From: Apiospora phragmitis
Lineage: Eukaryota > Ascomycota > Sordariomycetes > Amphisphaeriales > Apiosporaceae
DNA: 64,000 nucleotides
NCBI GenBank assembly: GCA_038363925.1
Contig: JAQQWL010000016.1
Coordinates: forward strand, 1,550,001 to 1,614,000
Direction: 5' to 3'
The notes beneath the pieces are model-generated. The model saw nothing but the letters and a program-made list of their open reading frames with translations. It did no database searches and was not told the origin of the DNA. Each line of letters starts with the position of its first letter. Positions within the stretch are counted from its first letter, which is position 1. Position numbers and translations under genes: made by a program. Shown in pieces: positions 46,401 through 58,500 of this stretch.

Positions 46401-46915
46401 ATCCTTGACAGAAACCCTTTCAGTTTCTGGTACGAACCAAGATTCCGTTACATCGGACTCCGCCGGAGAAAACCTAGTAGAGTCGGTTGACATAGCCGAT
46501 GTTGCTATGGGAATACCGGTGCCACTCGACGCGGAGCAGGACATTTGGCAGGTAGAGGGAACTACTTGCTAAGTGGAAAAAGGGTCGGACTGTCTGGTAC
46601 CTTGTTAAGTGGCAAGGCTTTGAGAATAAAGATAACTCATGGGAAGTTACAGTTAATATCAGCCCAGACATGGTCAAAGATTTCGACGCAAGTTTTCAGG
46701 GCAACGACGCTGGCGTCGAGCTGATTGACAAGCGGCTGCGGAATGGGAAGAGCGAGTATCTTGTTAAATGGCTAGGTCGTTCCCAAAAGGAGAACTCATG
46801 GCTCAGGGCAGCAGATATCAGGAAAGAGCGTATCGTAGAGTTCGAGAGGGGCTTCTCAGGTCTGCGAGAGAAAGCCAAGAAGCGGCACGCGCGGAAACTA
46901 CAGACTCGACGTTGA
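43486..46915 (+). CDS. DUF3435 tyrosine recombinase (Starship captain-like) with C-terminal tandem chromodomains
   Basis: A nuclear DNA recombinase of about 1020 residues in eight exons: 43486-43652, 43700-43913, 43973-44195, 44255-44352, 44400-44761, 44817-45477, 45541-46055/46060 and 46097-46915. Catalytic candidates are the box I Arg in CFTSARLKEV (codon 44163), HASRR (44725-44736), the second His in FAAHRNPR (44858) and the nucleophile Tyr in VGHYLADM (44888). A Cys/His-rich region follows (CFLCSSW, CAGYCPACLRNT, WKRHISRC), then a Ser/Glu-rich linker, then chromodomains reading AKWKKGRTVWYLVKWQGF and NGKSEYLVKWLG with ENSW. Phases agree up to the linker. One extra G at 44115-44118 and one at 46557-46559 break the frame, and the exon 7/8 junction needs a weak GTCAGG donor or a one-base change. 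Two separate genes remain possible. DUF3435 recombinases are the captains that move Starship elements. Confidence 0.7.
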
Positions 46916-47820
46916 AGTGGGGAGGGGGGGTAGTGACTATCTAAGCCAGATCTGGAGGTTTTCTTACAAGGCTACTTGATCTACCTACGTCATTGTTAGT
47001 ATAAGGGTTTAAAGCTATAGGACTAAAGTCTGGAAATACAATCATGACTTTAATAATGCTTTATCCACCGCCCCTCTGGCTTGCTAGCTAATCCCATATG
47101 GGTAAATAGGCAGCCATTAACGGTTAGTGGCCTATACCCACAGCAAAAGCTATATTTAAGATCTACATAGTACCGAACTGGGGGTACTGTATAGGAGCCC
47201 GCATATTCCAATGTATTCATTATCTACCCTTCTCAGTGCTCTTCTGCCAAGAGTTTGGCACATTATAATCTAGTTCCAGACACCAGGGTACTACAGTACG
47301 TATACGAGCTGAATTCAGATACATTTATGATTCACCCTTGGCTATAGGTCATTTATCGATTATTATATACATTAACATCATAGGGGATAGTATAAGTGAG
47401 CTATTTATCCCTAGATTGTGAGCCACCTATTATTGTAAACATAAAATTTAGAGGGCGGCGATACCGGGAGACGATTACACGTCTACTGTATATACCGGCG
47501 AGCTAAGGGGCATCTCCCTAGTCCTCTAGATGGCACAGGACGGGAATAAGGGCAACTGTAATTAGGGGAAAAGTGATTATATGCACGGTCAACCACGCAG
47601 CCATTAGAACGTCGGCGAGGCCAAAAGGTAAATCAGGCGCAAATTTCCCAAAGAATATCTCGTATTGCTTTTCGTGAATCTTCTCTTCCTCTATAACCTA
47701 TATAGTAGTAGCGTTATAATAAAAATAGTAAAAAAATTCCAACAGTAATTTTATCCTCTTTCCAACCCAGACTTCGTAACGCATGTTTAGTGTATATGTT
47801 CCGTGGGAGGCTCTCTACGT
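46916..47820. other. AT-rich intergenic, no supported gene
   Basis: Begins with a G run after the chromodomain stop, then AT-rich DNA with many TATA-like and TTATA motifs. Base composition shifts clearly here relative to the left part of the window. I see no ORF with motifs. Confidence 0.4.
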
Positions 47821-48871
47821 CTATTGCTGCGCGTAGATACTCTTCTTCCCCTGCCGCCGGGTCAGGTTCTTCTCCCGCAGGTAGACGGGCAAGGCCTCTG
47901 GAAAGTACTTGGTGCGCCCCGTACGAGGGTTCTGGTAGGCGTGCCGGTTCAGGTGGGACACATAGTTGTCGTGGCGGTTGAAGGGCTTCTTGTTGCAGAA
48001 CTGGCACTGCAAATTTACCGAAAAGAGATGTTTCCTACGTTATAGCCATGCGGGTTAGATTATAGGTAGGAGGATAAAGATAAAAAGAGAGAGAGAAAAA
48101 ATTCAGCGAGGGCGGTAAATGGCTTACGTGTTGATGTGGCGTCGGAGGTGCTCCTTGCGCTTGTGTAGCTTTCTCGCTCGCGCACCCGGGCCAGTCGCAC
48201 CGATGTCGTGGCTTGGCAATCTTGGTCACCGAGATGCTCTCCTCGCTGATGACGTCCTTGGTGTTACTGCCGTCGCGGCCCCTACATTGTATTTCGTGGA
48301 GTCTTATCGTGTGCTCCTGTGCGCGTCTGATGTTCACCTTCTTAATGTTGCTTGGCAGTACAGAGCCCATAGTGAGCGTCGATTTCGTCTCCAGGCCTGA
48401 GACTTGATTGTGAGGGTCTTTGGGGATGCTGCTGTCGCTGTTGAGGTTCGGGTGTATGTTACCCGCCGCCATCGTCCTGGCTATATCGAGGTACCAGAGA
48501 AGACTATAACGGCCCTCCGACGTGTTTTCCCACGGAGACCAGATATCACATTCACCCAGAAAGTTGAACGAGGGTACGTGTATCGGGGGTGAAGGCATCA
48601 ATAGGTCCGGTAGATGGTCCGGAAGGGGATACTGTTGTAACGACTGAGGGTTGGCCGACGCGACGGGGAACGAAGATAGCGGCAGTGAAGCTTCCGATAC
48701 ATGATCGTATTTATTCAAATCTATAGGCCGTTCGTTTAGGCCCGGCCACGGTATAGGGTTGGTTAAGAGTAGGTTATCGTAATGTAGTGGAGGCGTGTAT
48801 TCAAATTCGAGGTTGATAGTAGAATCGTATCTGTTAGGTTTATAGGTCAAGGTAGGCATTTGGTATTCCAT
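47821..48871 (-). CDS. C2H2 zinc-finger transcription factor, one apparent frameshift
   Basis: This is a probable nuclear DNA-binding regulator of about 300 residues. A long N-terminal region without domains (MEYQMPTLTYKPNRYDS to SISVTKIAKP) precedes finger 1, which starts HRCDWPGCASEK and continues LHKRKEHLRRHIN. An intron with a TAG acceptor leads to KHLFSVNL and finger 2, CQFCNKKPFNRHDNYVSHLNRH. A basic tail (YLREKNLTRRQGKK) ends the protein. One extra A in the AAA run at 48170-48172 breaks finger 1 between SEK and LHKR. Spacing, intron position and the CDWPGC-type first finger match fungal C2H2 regulators I know as a class. The gene faces left, toward the recombinase, within AT-rich DNA. 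Its targets are unknown. Confidence 0.7.
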
Positions 48872-51800
48872 ATTAGCGGTGCAAGAGACTCTAAGCTCAA
48901 CCTCTTATTCTATAAACCTAGAGGGTTGTTAATAGGGTAAGGAATGACCAGATATTAGTGTATATAGGCGCAAGAAGAGGTAATAAAGAAACCGCTTAAG
49001 GGTAAAGGACAATAAACAGGTTGGCAGGCTAAAGAATTGCCGGTTCTCTCTTAACGAGACCAAGGAAAGAAGGATCTATTTAACAGAGGGCTATATAGGC
49101 AAGTATAAGTGTCGGGATACGGGGCGGTACCGTTGCAGCCTTTTGGCAGGGGCTGCTGCACTCCTGTAGGAAGGTCTCCGAATGGAGCATAAGGCGTACG
49201 GGGTCATGGCATCGCCACGGTTGACCGGGTGGCTCCCCGAAAGGAGTGGGTTTTCCGGGCCCGTCAGCAGAATGCGCATGTGTATGTGCAAAGGAAACAG
49301 TCGAGCAACTTCTATTCCGATCACCAGATGGCCACCTCAGCGCACAGAGCTGCTACAGTGCACCGAGACAGGAAGAGAGAACTTCTCTTATTGCAGTACC
49401 TTGAAAGTGAAGGGAAGAAAGATAACGACAAGTAGAAGCCAGGCCTGGAAGCCGTCCGGGCGACCATTCGATATGCCATAGCAACAGACCGGCTTCGGGA
49501 AAGAGTAGGGGAAGAAGGTAGGTGTTACCGGTTGGTTTGAATTCGTTATTACGGTACAGTATTACAGTATTGAGTTAAACATCTCTGTATTTATATATAC
49601 TAACCCAGCAGATCTTGCTTTAGCCGCCTAGAATAGAACGCTCAAGACTTGGAAACACTATGTAACTCCGAGCTGACTTGCCACTAATCAACCGCGTTGT
49701 TTTCCAGTACACGGATGTTGGATACTGTAGCGTAAGCACGGTTTAATAACGAGATTGGAATGCACGTCTAGGTAAGGGCCTCAAGGAATACTGACAGGAG
49801 CTTGAGAAAAGTTCGTAGAATTTTACAAATAATAGTTACCCTTTAGGGATTAGCCCCGGCTTAGTAGAAGGGCGTGTGTGTGTATACTGTAGTACATCTA
49901 GTACAAGCTTTATTTTGATGAATGCATTAGGTGGACTACGACATGCCAAGCTCTGAGCAAAAGACTATTGACAAGGGTAGAGGATAAACGCATCTGAATA
50001 TGGCTCCTATACTCTGGAACCAGGTTGCGGATTATGATTTGCTAAGCTCTTGGCAAAAGACCATGGACAAGGATGAATTACGAATGCATCTGATTCTGGC
50101 TTCTATACCCTGGTATTGTGTTGTGGGTTGTGGTTTGCCAAGGCCTTGGCAAAAGAGCACTGACAAGGGTAGATAATGAATGCATCTGAATGTGGCTTCT
50201 CCACCTGGACTTAATGGGCTTGTCAATCTCTTGGCAAAGACATATCGACAAGGGTATTCCAGGCATGCCTCAGAATACGGCTCCTAAAACTGAACTTGGG
50301 TGGCCGGGCAGTTTCTTGGAAGCGAGGTACATAGTACACTGTACCACGCTTGCATCGGAATATGGCTGTTTCTCTGCCCACGAAGTAAAGCTAAATGAAT
50401 ACAGGAATTGCTGGGGAACAGAGGCCGGAAACGCATCCTCTTAGCTTGCCGGAAGCAACTCGAGAAAATATAGTGGGATTCTAACCTAATAGGGCAAATC
50501 GGCGGCAGTGCCCCGCCGTCCTCCGCCGCCCACTCAGAGGGCATCCAGCTTGTCAGACTGATCTAAAGGCTCTATAGAATGGAAGTGATTAGGTCCTTGA
50601 AGATGTGAACAGGCATCCGAAGCCCCGTACCCATTATGTAATTCAGGGTTCGCACACAAGGCGAGCTGGAGTGCACTCTTGGACTGGGGGTCCTAGAGGT
50701 CTTAGCGTTAGTTGAATTAGGTTAGGGACTTGGTGGACTCGATATTCAGCACACCGTCTGCAGGGACTTGGCCGCTATGAGAGTGTCTGTTGGCATCCCA
50801 AGCAGCGTTCATGCTGCGGGACAAGTGATTGGGGTCTTGAATACCCAAGCCGTGCCATGCAGTCTTCATGATGGAAGTGAGGTCGTCTCCTCAATCGGCG
50901 AGTATGTAGATTGCCTCGTGAATCACCGGGTAAAGAGGGGCAGGCTTAGCTACAATGCTTAGGGCCTGGGACCTGCGGCGCCATAGGCAGATCCAGGCAG
51001 ATACTAAGAGCCGTAGGGAGCCAATTGTTTTCTCTTAGCGTGTCGCTGTTCGAATGGATATCATTAGACCCCATTGGTATGTAGGGCTCATAAGAATTGC
51101 CACCTATTAAACGCTACGCCATTGTTTCATAGGGCAGCTAGCACGTCCAGGCTCCAGGCTCCAGGCCTAGGCCCCATTCTGCGATACGTCTGGTTGCGAC
51201 AAGCCATGCAACGGTAAATAGATCAACTCTAGAAAGAATGTAGTGCAAGCAAGTCGCTAGGTCAAAATGATCCCTTATAGTGTCATTTGCGTAATCTGGG
51301 TGGGAACTATTAATAGCTAATCCGAAGTCGGAAAAGCTTTAAACGGTTTGTACTGTCGACACTAATGTTCCGCATGGCAAAGTCGCCATCAGCCCATGCA
51401 GCTTCTAATGGTGTAAGTCGTTCTAGGAAAAGGCAACTAAGCCCCCTAGCCAGCCTAGGATCGCCACCTGCATCATCCTGCGCACCACCTTTAGCGTTCC
51501 AGCTAATAAAATAATAGAACTGTTGAATGGGCTTTCCGTACGTACGTACAGGTTGGGTTCCGGGTTCAATCGGGGTTATATTGCTGTATTCTTTTTGTTC
51601 ATGTCTATCTATTGTGCCAGCTGCGAGGGGTATCGCATACCCCTCTTTATGAGGCAGAAAAGGGGTTCGTGCGCGCAGGCACGTGGCACCCCTTTTGGAG
51701 TAGTATGGACAGCCTCAGTTCCTGCTGTTCCAACAAGAACGAAGAATTTTATTACAGTATATCGAAGTCGCCTTCTGAACAATGTCGGACAGAGATTACG

Positions 51801-53573
51801 ATATTGGTATCGTCCATTTTGTACGACTTATTAAATGGTAGTTTAACGACTAAACATTTTGTATGCTCCTGCCCCCAGAATCTTTTCAACCTTCGGTAAT
51901 GATAACTAATGACTGAAATCCCAGTTTCTCAACCTACCGGTAATAACCGTAAAGCGCAGCACCTTCACGATAGCAATTATATCTATGCATCGCGCGCCTC
52001 GACACAGCCGCTTCGCTTAAGCGTAGACGTAGAGCACCCAACTCAGCAGATGTTACTCTAACCGGTACGATTGTTGCAATTTGATCCACATCTTTGAGCT
52101 CCGACTTAGCCTCTTTGAAATATTTCGCATCGGTGTAATATATCGTAACAAATGTCATGCGGCTAAGAGGATATCAGAGATGTATTAGAAAAGACGGCTA
52201 CATTACAGAAGGACTCGTTCGGGGGACTCACGTGTTTCTGGACTGCATGCCAGAGTCATCAAATGCCTCTTCGAATATGATATATCCAGACGTCGTAAGC
52301 TGGTCGGTGTTCCGGTCTTCCTCTAGAACGGTAGACTGGACGGCTGCGTCAAAACTAAGTGAATATCAGATATGTGTTGGCGATAAGATCAGTGAGAACC
52401 TGCTCACTCGAAATACTGACTTGGCTTGGAAATTGGAACCGCAACCGCCACGGCGGTCTGGGAGGCATGCTCCCTGAGGGAGCGAGGGCTGCGGGGGTCG
52501 AGGTCCAGATATCAACAAAACGAGAGAGAAGACACAGAAGACAAAGAAGCCGAATGAGCCGAATGGTAAGTCAAATATGGCGCACCAAAAGGGATAAAAT
52601 AGAATCGCTCGATGGAGGAGAAGTCCCGTGATGATTATAATGACTAGGGCGATGCCTTAACAACTAGAGCGGTGGTCTTATGTCGACCGATGGCGAGGGA
52701 GGGAATCTCAGTGACAATTTCTACTGGTGATAAGTGTATTCTCGGAAGGAAAGTGACGAGGATAAGGATAAAAGTTCGAGAAGCAAGCAACGGGGACTTG
52801 GTGCTTTTATAGGCGTTCCTTAAGCAGCTCGAGTCTCAGGCTTTCTGGCCTCGCAACTGTATAAGGGGCCTCTAAGGTACGACGACCTAGCCAACGGTGA
52901 ATACGACAAAGCCCAGAACGGATGTTGTCCCGAGATGCGCTCCTCGCGCCAACGGCCAAAGCCCCTTACCGAGCCCAGTGGCCATCGCGAAGACAGACAT
53001 CAGAGGCTATGTTCTGTGCTTCTTCCAGGGTCCCATGTTGGGGGCTGGCATGGTGGCAGTTCATACATGATAGCGAACGCAATATACTGCCCCTGGATCA
53101 CCACATGAGACGGGCTACGATAGCCGCGACGACAACTTCCTGCCGAAGGATATGAGCCGGCCCTAAGAAAGCTTCGATAAATCTTGAAGACTTGATTGGC
53201 GTGCTGTTGTGTCCTGGGCGGCTAGCCCCTAAGCGCAGTCGGCTGCGAAGCTAGCCGAGTACCCCTTTTATCAGCTTCGTTGGTGTTCAGTAGCCGGGCA
53301 AGGCGGCCTCCAATGATATGGAGTACCATGGGTCTCCTTCAACTTTTGGCTATCATTAGTATCTGAGTTGGCTGCAAGCAGAAGTTCGTGGCTTTGACTT
53401 GTGATGGAACCAGTTGCCTCGAGGAACCCTCCAGAGGGTCGCGCCTCATGCCCGGAACAGACAGATGCAGGCTACAAGTATATATACTCGGACTCCTCCC
53501 TTTACTTGCTCCTCTCCTCCTACACCACTTCATCTTCTCTTCCAACACATACTTCTTTGCACTATTACGAACT
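48872..53573. other. 4.7 kb gene-poor region with relics
   Basis: No gene with recognisable motifs. A plus-strand open stretch at about 49229-49500, rich in Arg, Gln and Glu and interrupted by a TAG, could be a coding remnant. A degenerate tandem repeat sits at 49920-50300. The segment 51100-53300 has only short ORFs. A TATATAC with a CT-rich leader at 53480-53560 is a likely promoter for the gene at 53574. Confidence 0.4.
49920..50300. repeat. Degenerate tandem repeat, about four units of ~95 bp
   Basis: The word CTTGGCAAAAGA, or variants of it, recurs near 49955, 50050, 50145 and 50230. Each is followed by GACAAGG and then by GCATCTGA(A/T)T.TGGCT. Unit spacing is about 90-100 bases and the units differ by many substitutions. 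No coding frame runs through all units. Confidence 0.6.
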
Positions 53574-54618
53574 ATGGAATCGTCATTCACCGATCCGATA
53601 GGATGCTTCTACGAATCTCTCGATGATTTCGAGGCGTCCGTCCTCGAATATCTCACCCAGACTGATGACGGGGTCAATCTAATCTATGCTCATGATAAGA
53701 GCTGTGAGCGAACTCCTGCCAGCACTTCTTATACGACTGAATTTATATCCACTATCAATGAATCATCTTTCGACTTGAATCGATGGTCAAAGGAGTTGCT
53801 AGATGCCGACTGCTGGCCTCAAGCATCACTCGACCTCGATTTCTGGCCTGAAGCACCGTTCGACTCCAATGGCTGGCCCGTTGGTACCACGGATTTTGAT
53901 GATTGGCTTCTCGAATCCGAGAAGAGACCTTCCAGTTCTATCGATTTACCTTTGAACTTGCATAGCTTGCCGTTTTGCCCCGGAAACGTTCATAAGGACT
54001 CCTCGGACATCACCAACTGGTCTTTAGACCTTTTCGGCAGCGGCAGTGCACGCAGATTTCCGGTAGAGCCAAGCTGCGAAGATGTGGCTCAGGAGGTCGT
54101 CCCATACCCACCTTCTGGCAACGACTCCGATCTAGGTCACCTTGAACAGGGGACAATTGACAACAAGGATCCTCAAGAGCTAAGGAAAAAGGGGCGCACT
54201 CGCTCTTGAGACACCGAGCCAGCTACGACGGCATAAAAGAAGAAAGACCAGGTCACGATCAGGCCCCTCGAAGCGAAAGGCAGGCTCGACTTTCAAGTTC
54301 TCGGTCGAGGCAGTTGAGTGGCACTCCGACAATTACACGCCTCTTTCTCACCGATATGGAAAACCAGGTCAGTGGAGGCGTGTCTTAAGCTACGATATTA
54401 AGAAAGGGGATAACTTCTTCACATCCCCGTCAAACGCATCATTCAAGGTTCGTCCCAATGGCTATGAGTTGCCATTTAATATGGCTCTGGACGAACAAAA
54501 GGACCAGTTTCGAGGATACGACCTTGATGGTAATGTTATGGTAGTTGAGCGTAACGAAATGTTTGCGGCCGTTGCCGAAGGGGCTAGGAGCTGTGTTGGT
54601 AAAGTGTGTACGAAGTAG
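53574..54618 (+). CDS. Unrecognised basic-tailed protein, one apparent frameshift
   Basis: I do not recognise the family. The first part (MESSFTDPIGCFYESLDDFE) is acidic and holds an irregular repeat with Asp-x-x-x-Trp-Pro units (LDADCWPQ, LDLDFWPE, FDSNGWPV, FDDW). Near 54186-54194, in AAAAAGGGG, one extra base ends the frame. With it corrected the protein continues LETPSQLRRHKRRKTRSRSG, a likely nuclear signal, and a C-terminal domain of about 110 residues (FKFSVEAVEWHSDNY, YDIKKGDNFF, VRPNGYELPF, DLDGNVMVVERNEMFAAVAE) ending KVCTK at 54618. Total length is about 347 residues. A degraded copy of the last 30 codons plus 3' flank lies at 58390-58500, so the unit has been duplicated here. A regulator or element-encoded protein is possible; nothing proves either. 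Confidence 0.55.
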
Positions 54619-55190
54619 TTCTATTTAGCATCCACAAAAGACCACTGCCACTGATATAAATCTTATGCATTCCCGCATATTTGTCCAAGTATCTATTGCA
54701 GCCTTAGCACGTGAGCATTCGCTTCGAGTCAGATGTGTCGCGCTTGGGGTACTTGATCCGAAGGGAAGGATTCTTTGCTTTTATTACTTCCTCGCCCAAT
54801 ATTGAAGACAATTCACCGGGTAGCTCGGGAGTGCTTCCGGGCTTGTAGTCCGAGTTCATGCCCAGGCCTTAGATGGAGCGGGTATCGTAATATACCATTA
54901 TACTTCAGGGGGTCGATATAGGCACTCGGCTGGCTTTCATCACGCCACTACCCGGCTTCTCCAACTAGTTCTCGTCGATGGCCAGTCACATCGAACAGAA
55001 CCCTGTCGCCCGCCGGACCAATAGTCCTTAGCTTGTTCTTTTCGTGTAACAAGGCTTGTGGGCTTCTCCATGGATACCGCCACCAAGATGTGCTTACAGT
55101 GGGGGGGGCGAAAATAACGCCAATTTTTACCCCTCACCGCCGCAACACTCCAACCTGCCAGTATACAACATCCATCCTATTACTTTCGAT
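54619..55190. other. Intergenic, no supported gene
   Basis: Starts with the 3' flank of the preceding gene (TAGTTCTATTTAG, also present near 58487). No motif-bearing ORF. A run of nine G/C-poor spacer motifs and a G run at 55100-55107 precede the transposase remnant. Confidence 0.35.
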
Positions 55191-55493
55191 ATGGCGCCGT
55201 GGCCTAAAACAACAGTTAAACCGTTCAAAGAACATACTACACCTAGAACGAGGAATCGCGTATTTACTGCATTTTCCGCTGGTAAAAAGGCCCGTCAAAT
55301 CGCCGACGAAGAAGGCATCAAACCAAGCCTCGTATACGGTATCAAAAGACGCTTCAACGCCCAAGATTATGGCGTATCTTCCTCTGGACGTGGGAGGCCA
55401 CAACTCCTCTCTCAGGAGGATGTCGCTCGAGACGAGTCACAAAGGGTGAACTTATCCCCGCTGCCTCGATCGACCGTCACAGTGCCACAATAG
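55191..55493 (+). mobile_element. Tc1/mariner-like transposase N-terminal remnant (HTH)
   Basis: An ORF beginning MAPWPKTTVKPFKEH contains a helix-turn-helix of the Tc1/mariner type: RNRVFTAFSAGKKARQIAD, EGIKPSLVYGIKRRF and a GRGRPQLLSQED linker resembling the GRP motif between the two DNA-binding helices. Conservation stops after DVARDES, and I find no DDE catalytic block downstream. The element is therefore truncated or too mutated to follow. No terminal inverted repeats were identified. Assignment is by pattern only. Confidence 0.45.
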
Positions 55494-58385
55494 ACAGTTA
55501 CCAGATATGTGACCGGCAATACAGCAACCCTAGGGTGGCACCGACCTGATTCTACTGCACATCCTGTCCTACACCTGCCTGGATTCATGACGATATCTAC
55601 CTCGATTCGTGTGTCCCACTTTTGCTCAACTGCTTGTCTGCAATGTCGATGCGCTCGCAGGTCTGGCATGGCTTGCACATTGGACGTTCATCGGTGAGGA
55701 TCCCGTATACTGCTGGAGGCGAGAGCAGCCGAAGTATCCAAGGGCGAGTAGTTTCACCTCGATGGTAGATGAGAAGTGGAAAACCCGGGATTTCTCGCGG
55801 CCAGAGAGAACGATCGCCTGATTCCGTCGCGCACTCTCTGACGATACTCTACTCAAGGTTCTTAAGACATGCGCCTCGACAGTCGCAGCGCCGAGAAAGG
55901 TTGGCTGGATCCTCGTTGATCACCTCGCCACATTCGATAGCACCGTGCATCACCAGCCCCTCATTCGATACCTACGAGCTACACGACTTCGTTCACGACA
56001 ACCCAAGACGAACCTTCTTCGAGGCGAAGGCCTAATTGAGCTTTCTTGCCTATGCGAGCTTCCAAGCCGCCATCGAACAGAGCTAGCAGAGCGGTCGGCC
56101 GGCCACCGACGACGCTTATTCATTCTGTACACACAAGCATCCAGATGATTCCATATGCTTCTGCATTTTGGTCCAACGCCGGTCCACCCTCCGTTTGTCT
56201 ACTGCAGGAGCTAACGCAGATAGACTTGGTGTGGTAGTGCTTGACGCTGGCGACTTGTGCAAATTCGAGACTTAAGATGGAAGTCGCGCTCTAAAGCGCC
56301 AGACCCGTACGCAGTCCGCACATCTATAAACAGCACCCGAGACGTCCCGATCCCTTCGTCTCAAACCCTCAGACCTCCTATACGCCGAATCGTCTCCTTC
56401 GACCGTCCAACCTGAGCCGGGAAACCTACGCGACGCGAAGGATTTATCCTTGACTCGAAACCGGTTGTGTGTGCCGTCATGCCGAGGACATCCTGGATCG
56501 TACAGTTGGCCACTTGAGAAGAGGATACCAGGGCATGGGTCGTCCTTGCTTCCTCGTTGGCCGTGATGCAACCTTGCAACCTTGACCTCCTTACATCCGA
56601 ACGGGCCCCATAGCCCCTGAGAACAGGTGGAAGTCCAAGCAATGGCCAAAGACGCGTCGTTGTTGCACCTGCCTGGATGGGGTGTGTCTTCCGGCCAGGG
56701 CTAATGAGTTGAGTTACTCAGGAGAGGTATAGGACGGTGAGCTGCGACTTGTTGGCTTGGTGGTCCTAGATTCAGGAGAACATGCTAACTTCGGATATTT
56801 GCTGGGACCAAGGGGGGCAAACTGTCCTCATGGCCCGGTTGGCAAGCGGTCCCCTTACGAGCTTCATAATAAACGACAGGGGATGCAATTCTACAATCCC
56901 AAGAGTACTTCCCTCTGCAGTCATGAAGCTATGCCTCCGAGCTCCGCGGCTAACGTAGCTCGCCTGCGGACGACTGCAATGTTTCCTCTGGTTGCTTTTC
57001 ATGTATCGTTCGGTCTTTGGATTTCAACACCAGACGCTTTCGCATGACACTACTTCAGCATTCTGCTACGTATCTGCAAAGCAATGACCGGGCTTCGGCT
57101 AGGGCTGATACTGTTCTACAAATTTCAGATTTGGAGAAGGCTAGTGCGTCATCGATAGCTGTGTACTACTACGTCAACGACCACTTTTTCTGTTTTGAGC
57201 TGGATGCTAGTCTACAACTGGTAGCCTAGCTTGGCACGTTGGTCTTTCTGAGCAGGGACGAGGTTGACTGTCTACATCCAGGCGGCTGCCGATGTGTGCG
57301 TGGCTTTGAATCTGCCTCGCTGATCCTTGCTTGAGTATTTACCACCAGACATGCTTTCCCTGATCGGAGACTCAGCGAGGATAGCTAGGTCCGCGATCGC
57401 CTCCGACTTCACGAGGACGACCAGCGATGGGATTTTACTATTCCTTTCCCTTTAACTCGACCATTAGTGGGTCGCTAGATCAATTTAATTTTTTGCACAC
57501 TATATTCCGTAAGCCACCGAGCCTTTTCGGCTGGACCTGGACCTAGCTTGTAGTAGCATAAGAACGACTCTGAGAAGAATATATCATTATAGAAACAAAG
57601 AAAATACATCCGATCCTGGTCTTATAGAAAAGCTAGAAGCGCTTTGGTTGGGGAGAAAACTGGCATTCGAAAGCCTGGCGTTGCCTCATATATCAGGTGA
57701 TACTCAAGGCAATGCACAGCTCCTCGGTTCACCTGTCGATATTCGAAGACCTGTCGTAAAGCTCGTTCCGGAATATTCTATATACCTTTAAGAGTATTAG
57801 TATCGAACTACTTTATATACCTGTAACTTACTATTATGCGTTATAGTTATTATAATTTATAGTATTATAGGTATAATGATTTACTATACGTTAATTAACT
57901 TAGATTACTCGAATTAATAAACCTTATAGAGTCCGGTTGTTCAGTTAGAGTGACTCGTATTAGTTCAATAATTTAGACCGCGTCGAAGAATTATATATGT
58001 AAGCAGTTGGTCAAATTAATAGGTCCTGGAATGGCGGGGGGCTCAAAGCCTTAGTTTTCGTATCTATTTACCGGGTCTTTACCATATCCTATATATAGGT
58101 TCTTAATGTTTAAGTATATAATAAATCATCCCTTCTAAACATGCGTTCACGGTATGGGGCACATAAGGCCTTGCTAAACCTTGTTGTGCCTCTATCTCGT
58201 GGTGAACCATGCTATAGTGTATTGCTATATTATGCTGGTTGCTCATAATATGTATAGTATTTATCGATAGGGTTAGCTCCGTCAAAGGATAACTACGGCA
58301 TCCTATTAGCGGTATTCCAGCTTCGGCACGGTTACATGCTAATATGGGTAGCCTGGGATAGGCAATGGGAACGATTCTAAGGAAA
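55494..58385. other. Relic-rich region, no supported gene
   Basis: From 55500 to 57250 several ORFs of 60-125 codons overlap on both strands without a recognisable domain; some may be remnants of the mariner-like element. From about 57500 the sequence becomes very AT-rich, with TTATA/TATAA-rich stretches at 57775-57960, as expected of DNA altered by RIP. Confidence 0.4.
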
Positions 58386-58500
58386 AGATATTGACGGCTA
58401 TACCGTGGTTATCGATAGCGATATAATATTTAAAGCCGTTTCCGAGGAGGCTTAAAGCTTTGTTAGCGAACTAAGTAAAGGGTAGTTCTATTTAGTATAT
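58386..58500 (+). pseudogene. Degraded second copy of the 3' end of the gene at 53574
   Basis: Reading in frame gives IDGYTVVIDSDIIFKAVSEEA, a stop, and SFVSELSKG. This parallels LDGNVMVVERNEMFAAVAEGA, then SCVGKVCTK at 54530-54615. The stop and 3' flank (TAGTTCTATTTAG) are identical, and similarity continues to CTGTCCAAG downstream. An in-frame TAA replaces the Arg codon and another TAA lies just upstream. The copy is AT-richer than the original, in line with RIP. Confidence 0.6.

Noticed and set aside
56272..56649. Minus-strand ORF with a Cys- and Arg-rich product
   Set aside because: A second frame over the same bases is equally open and neither matches a family I know.
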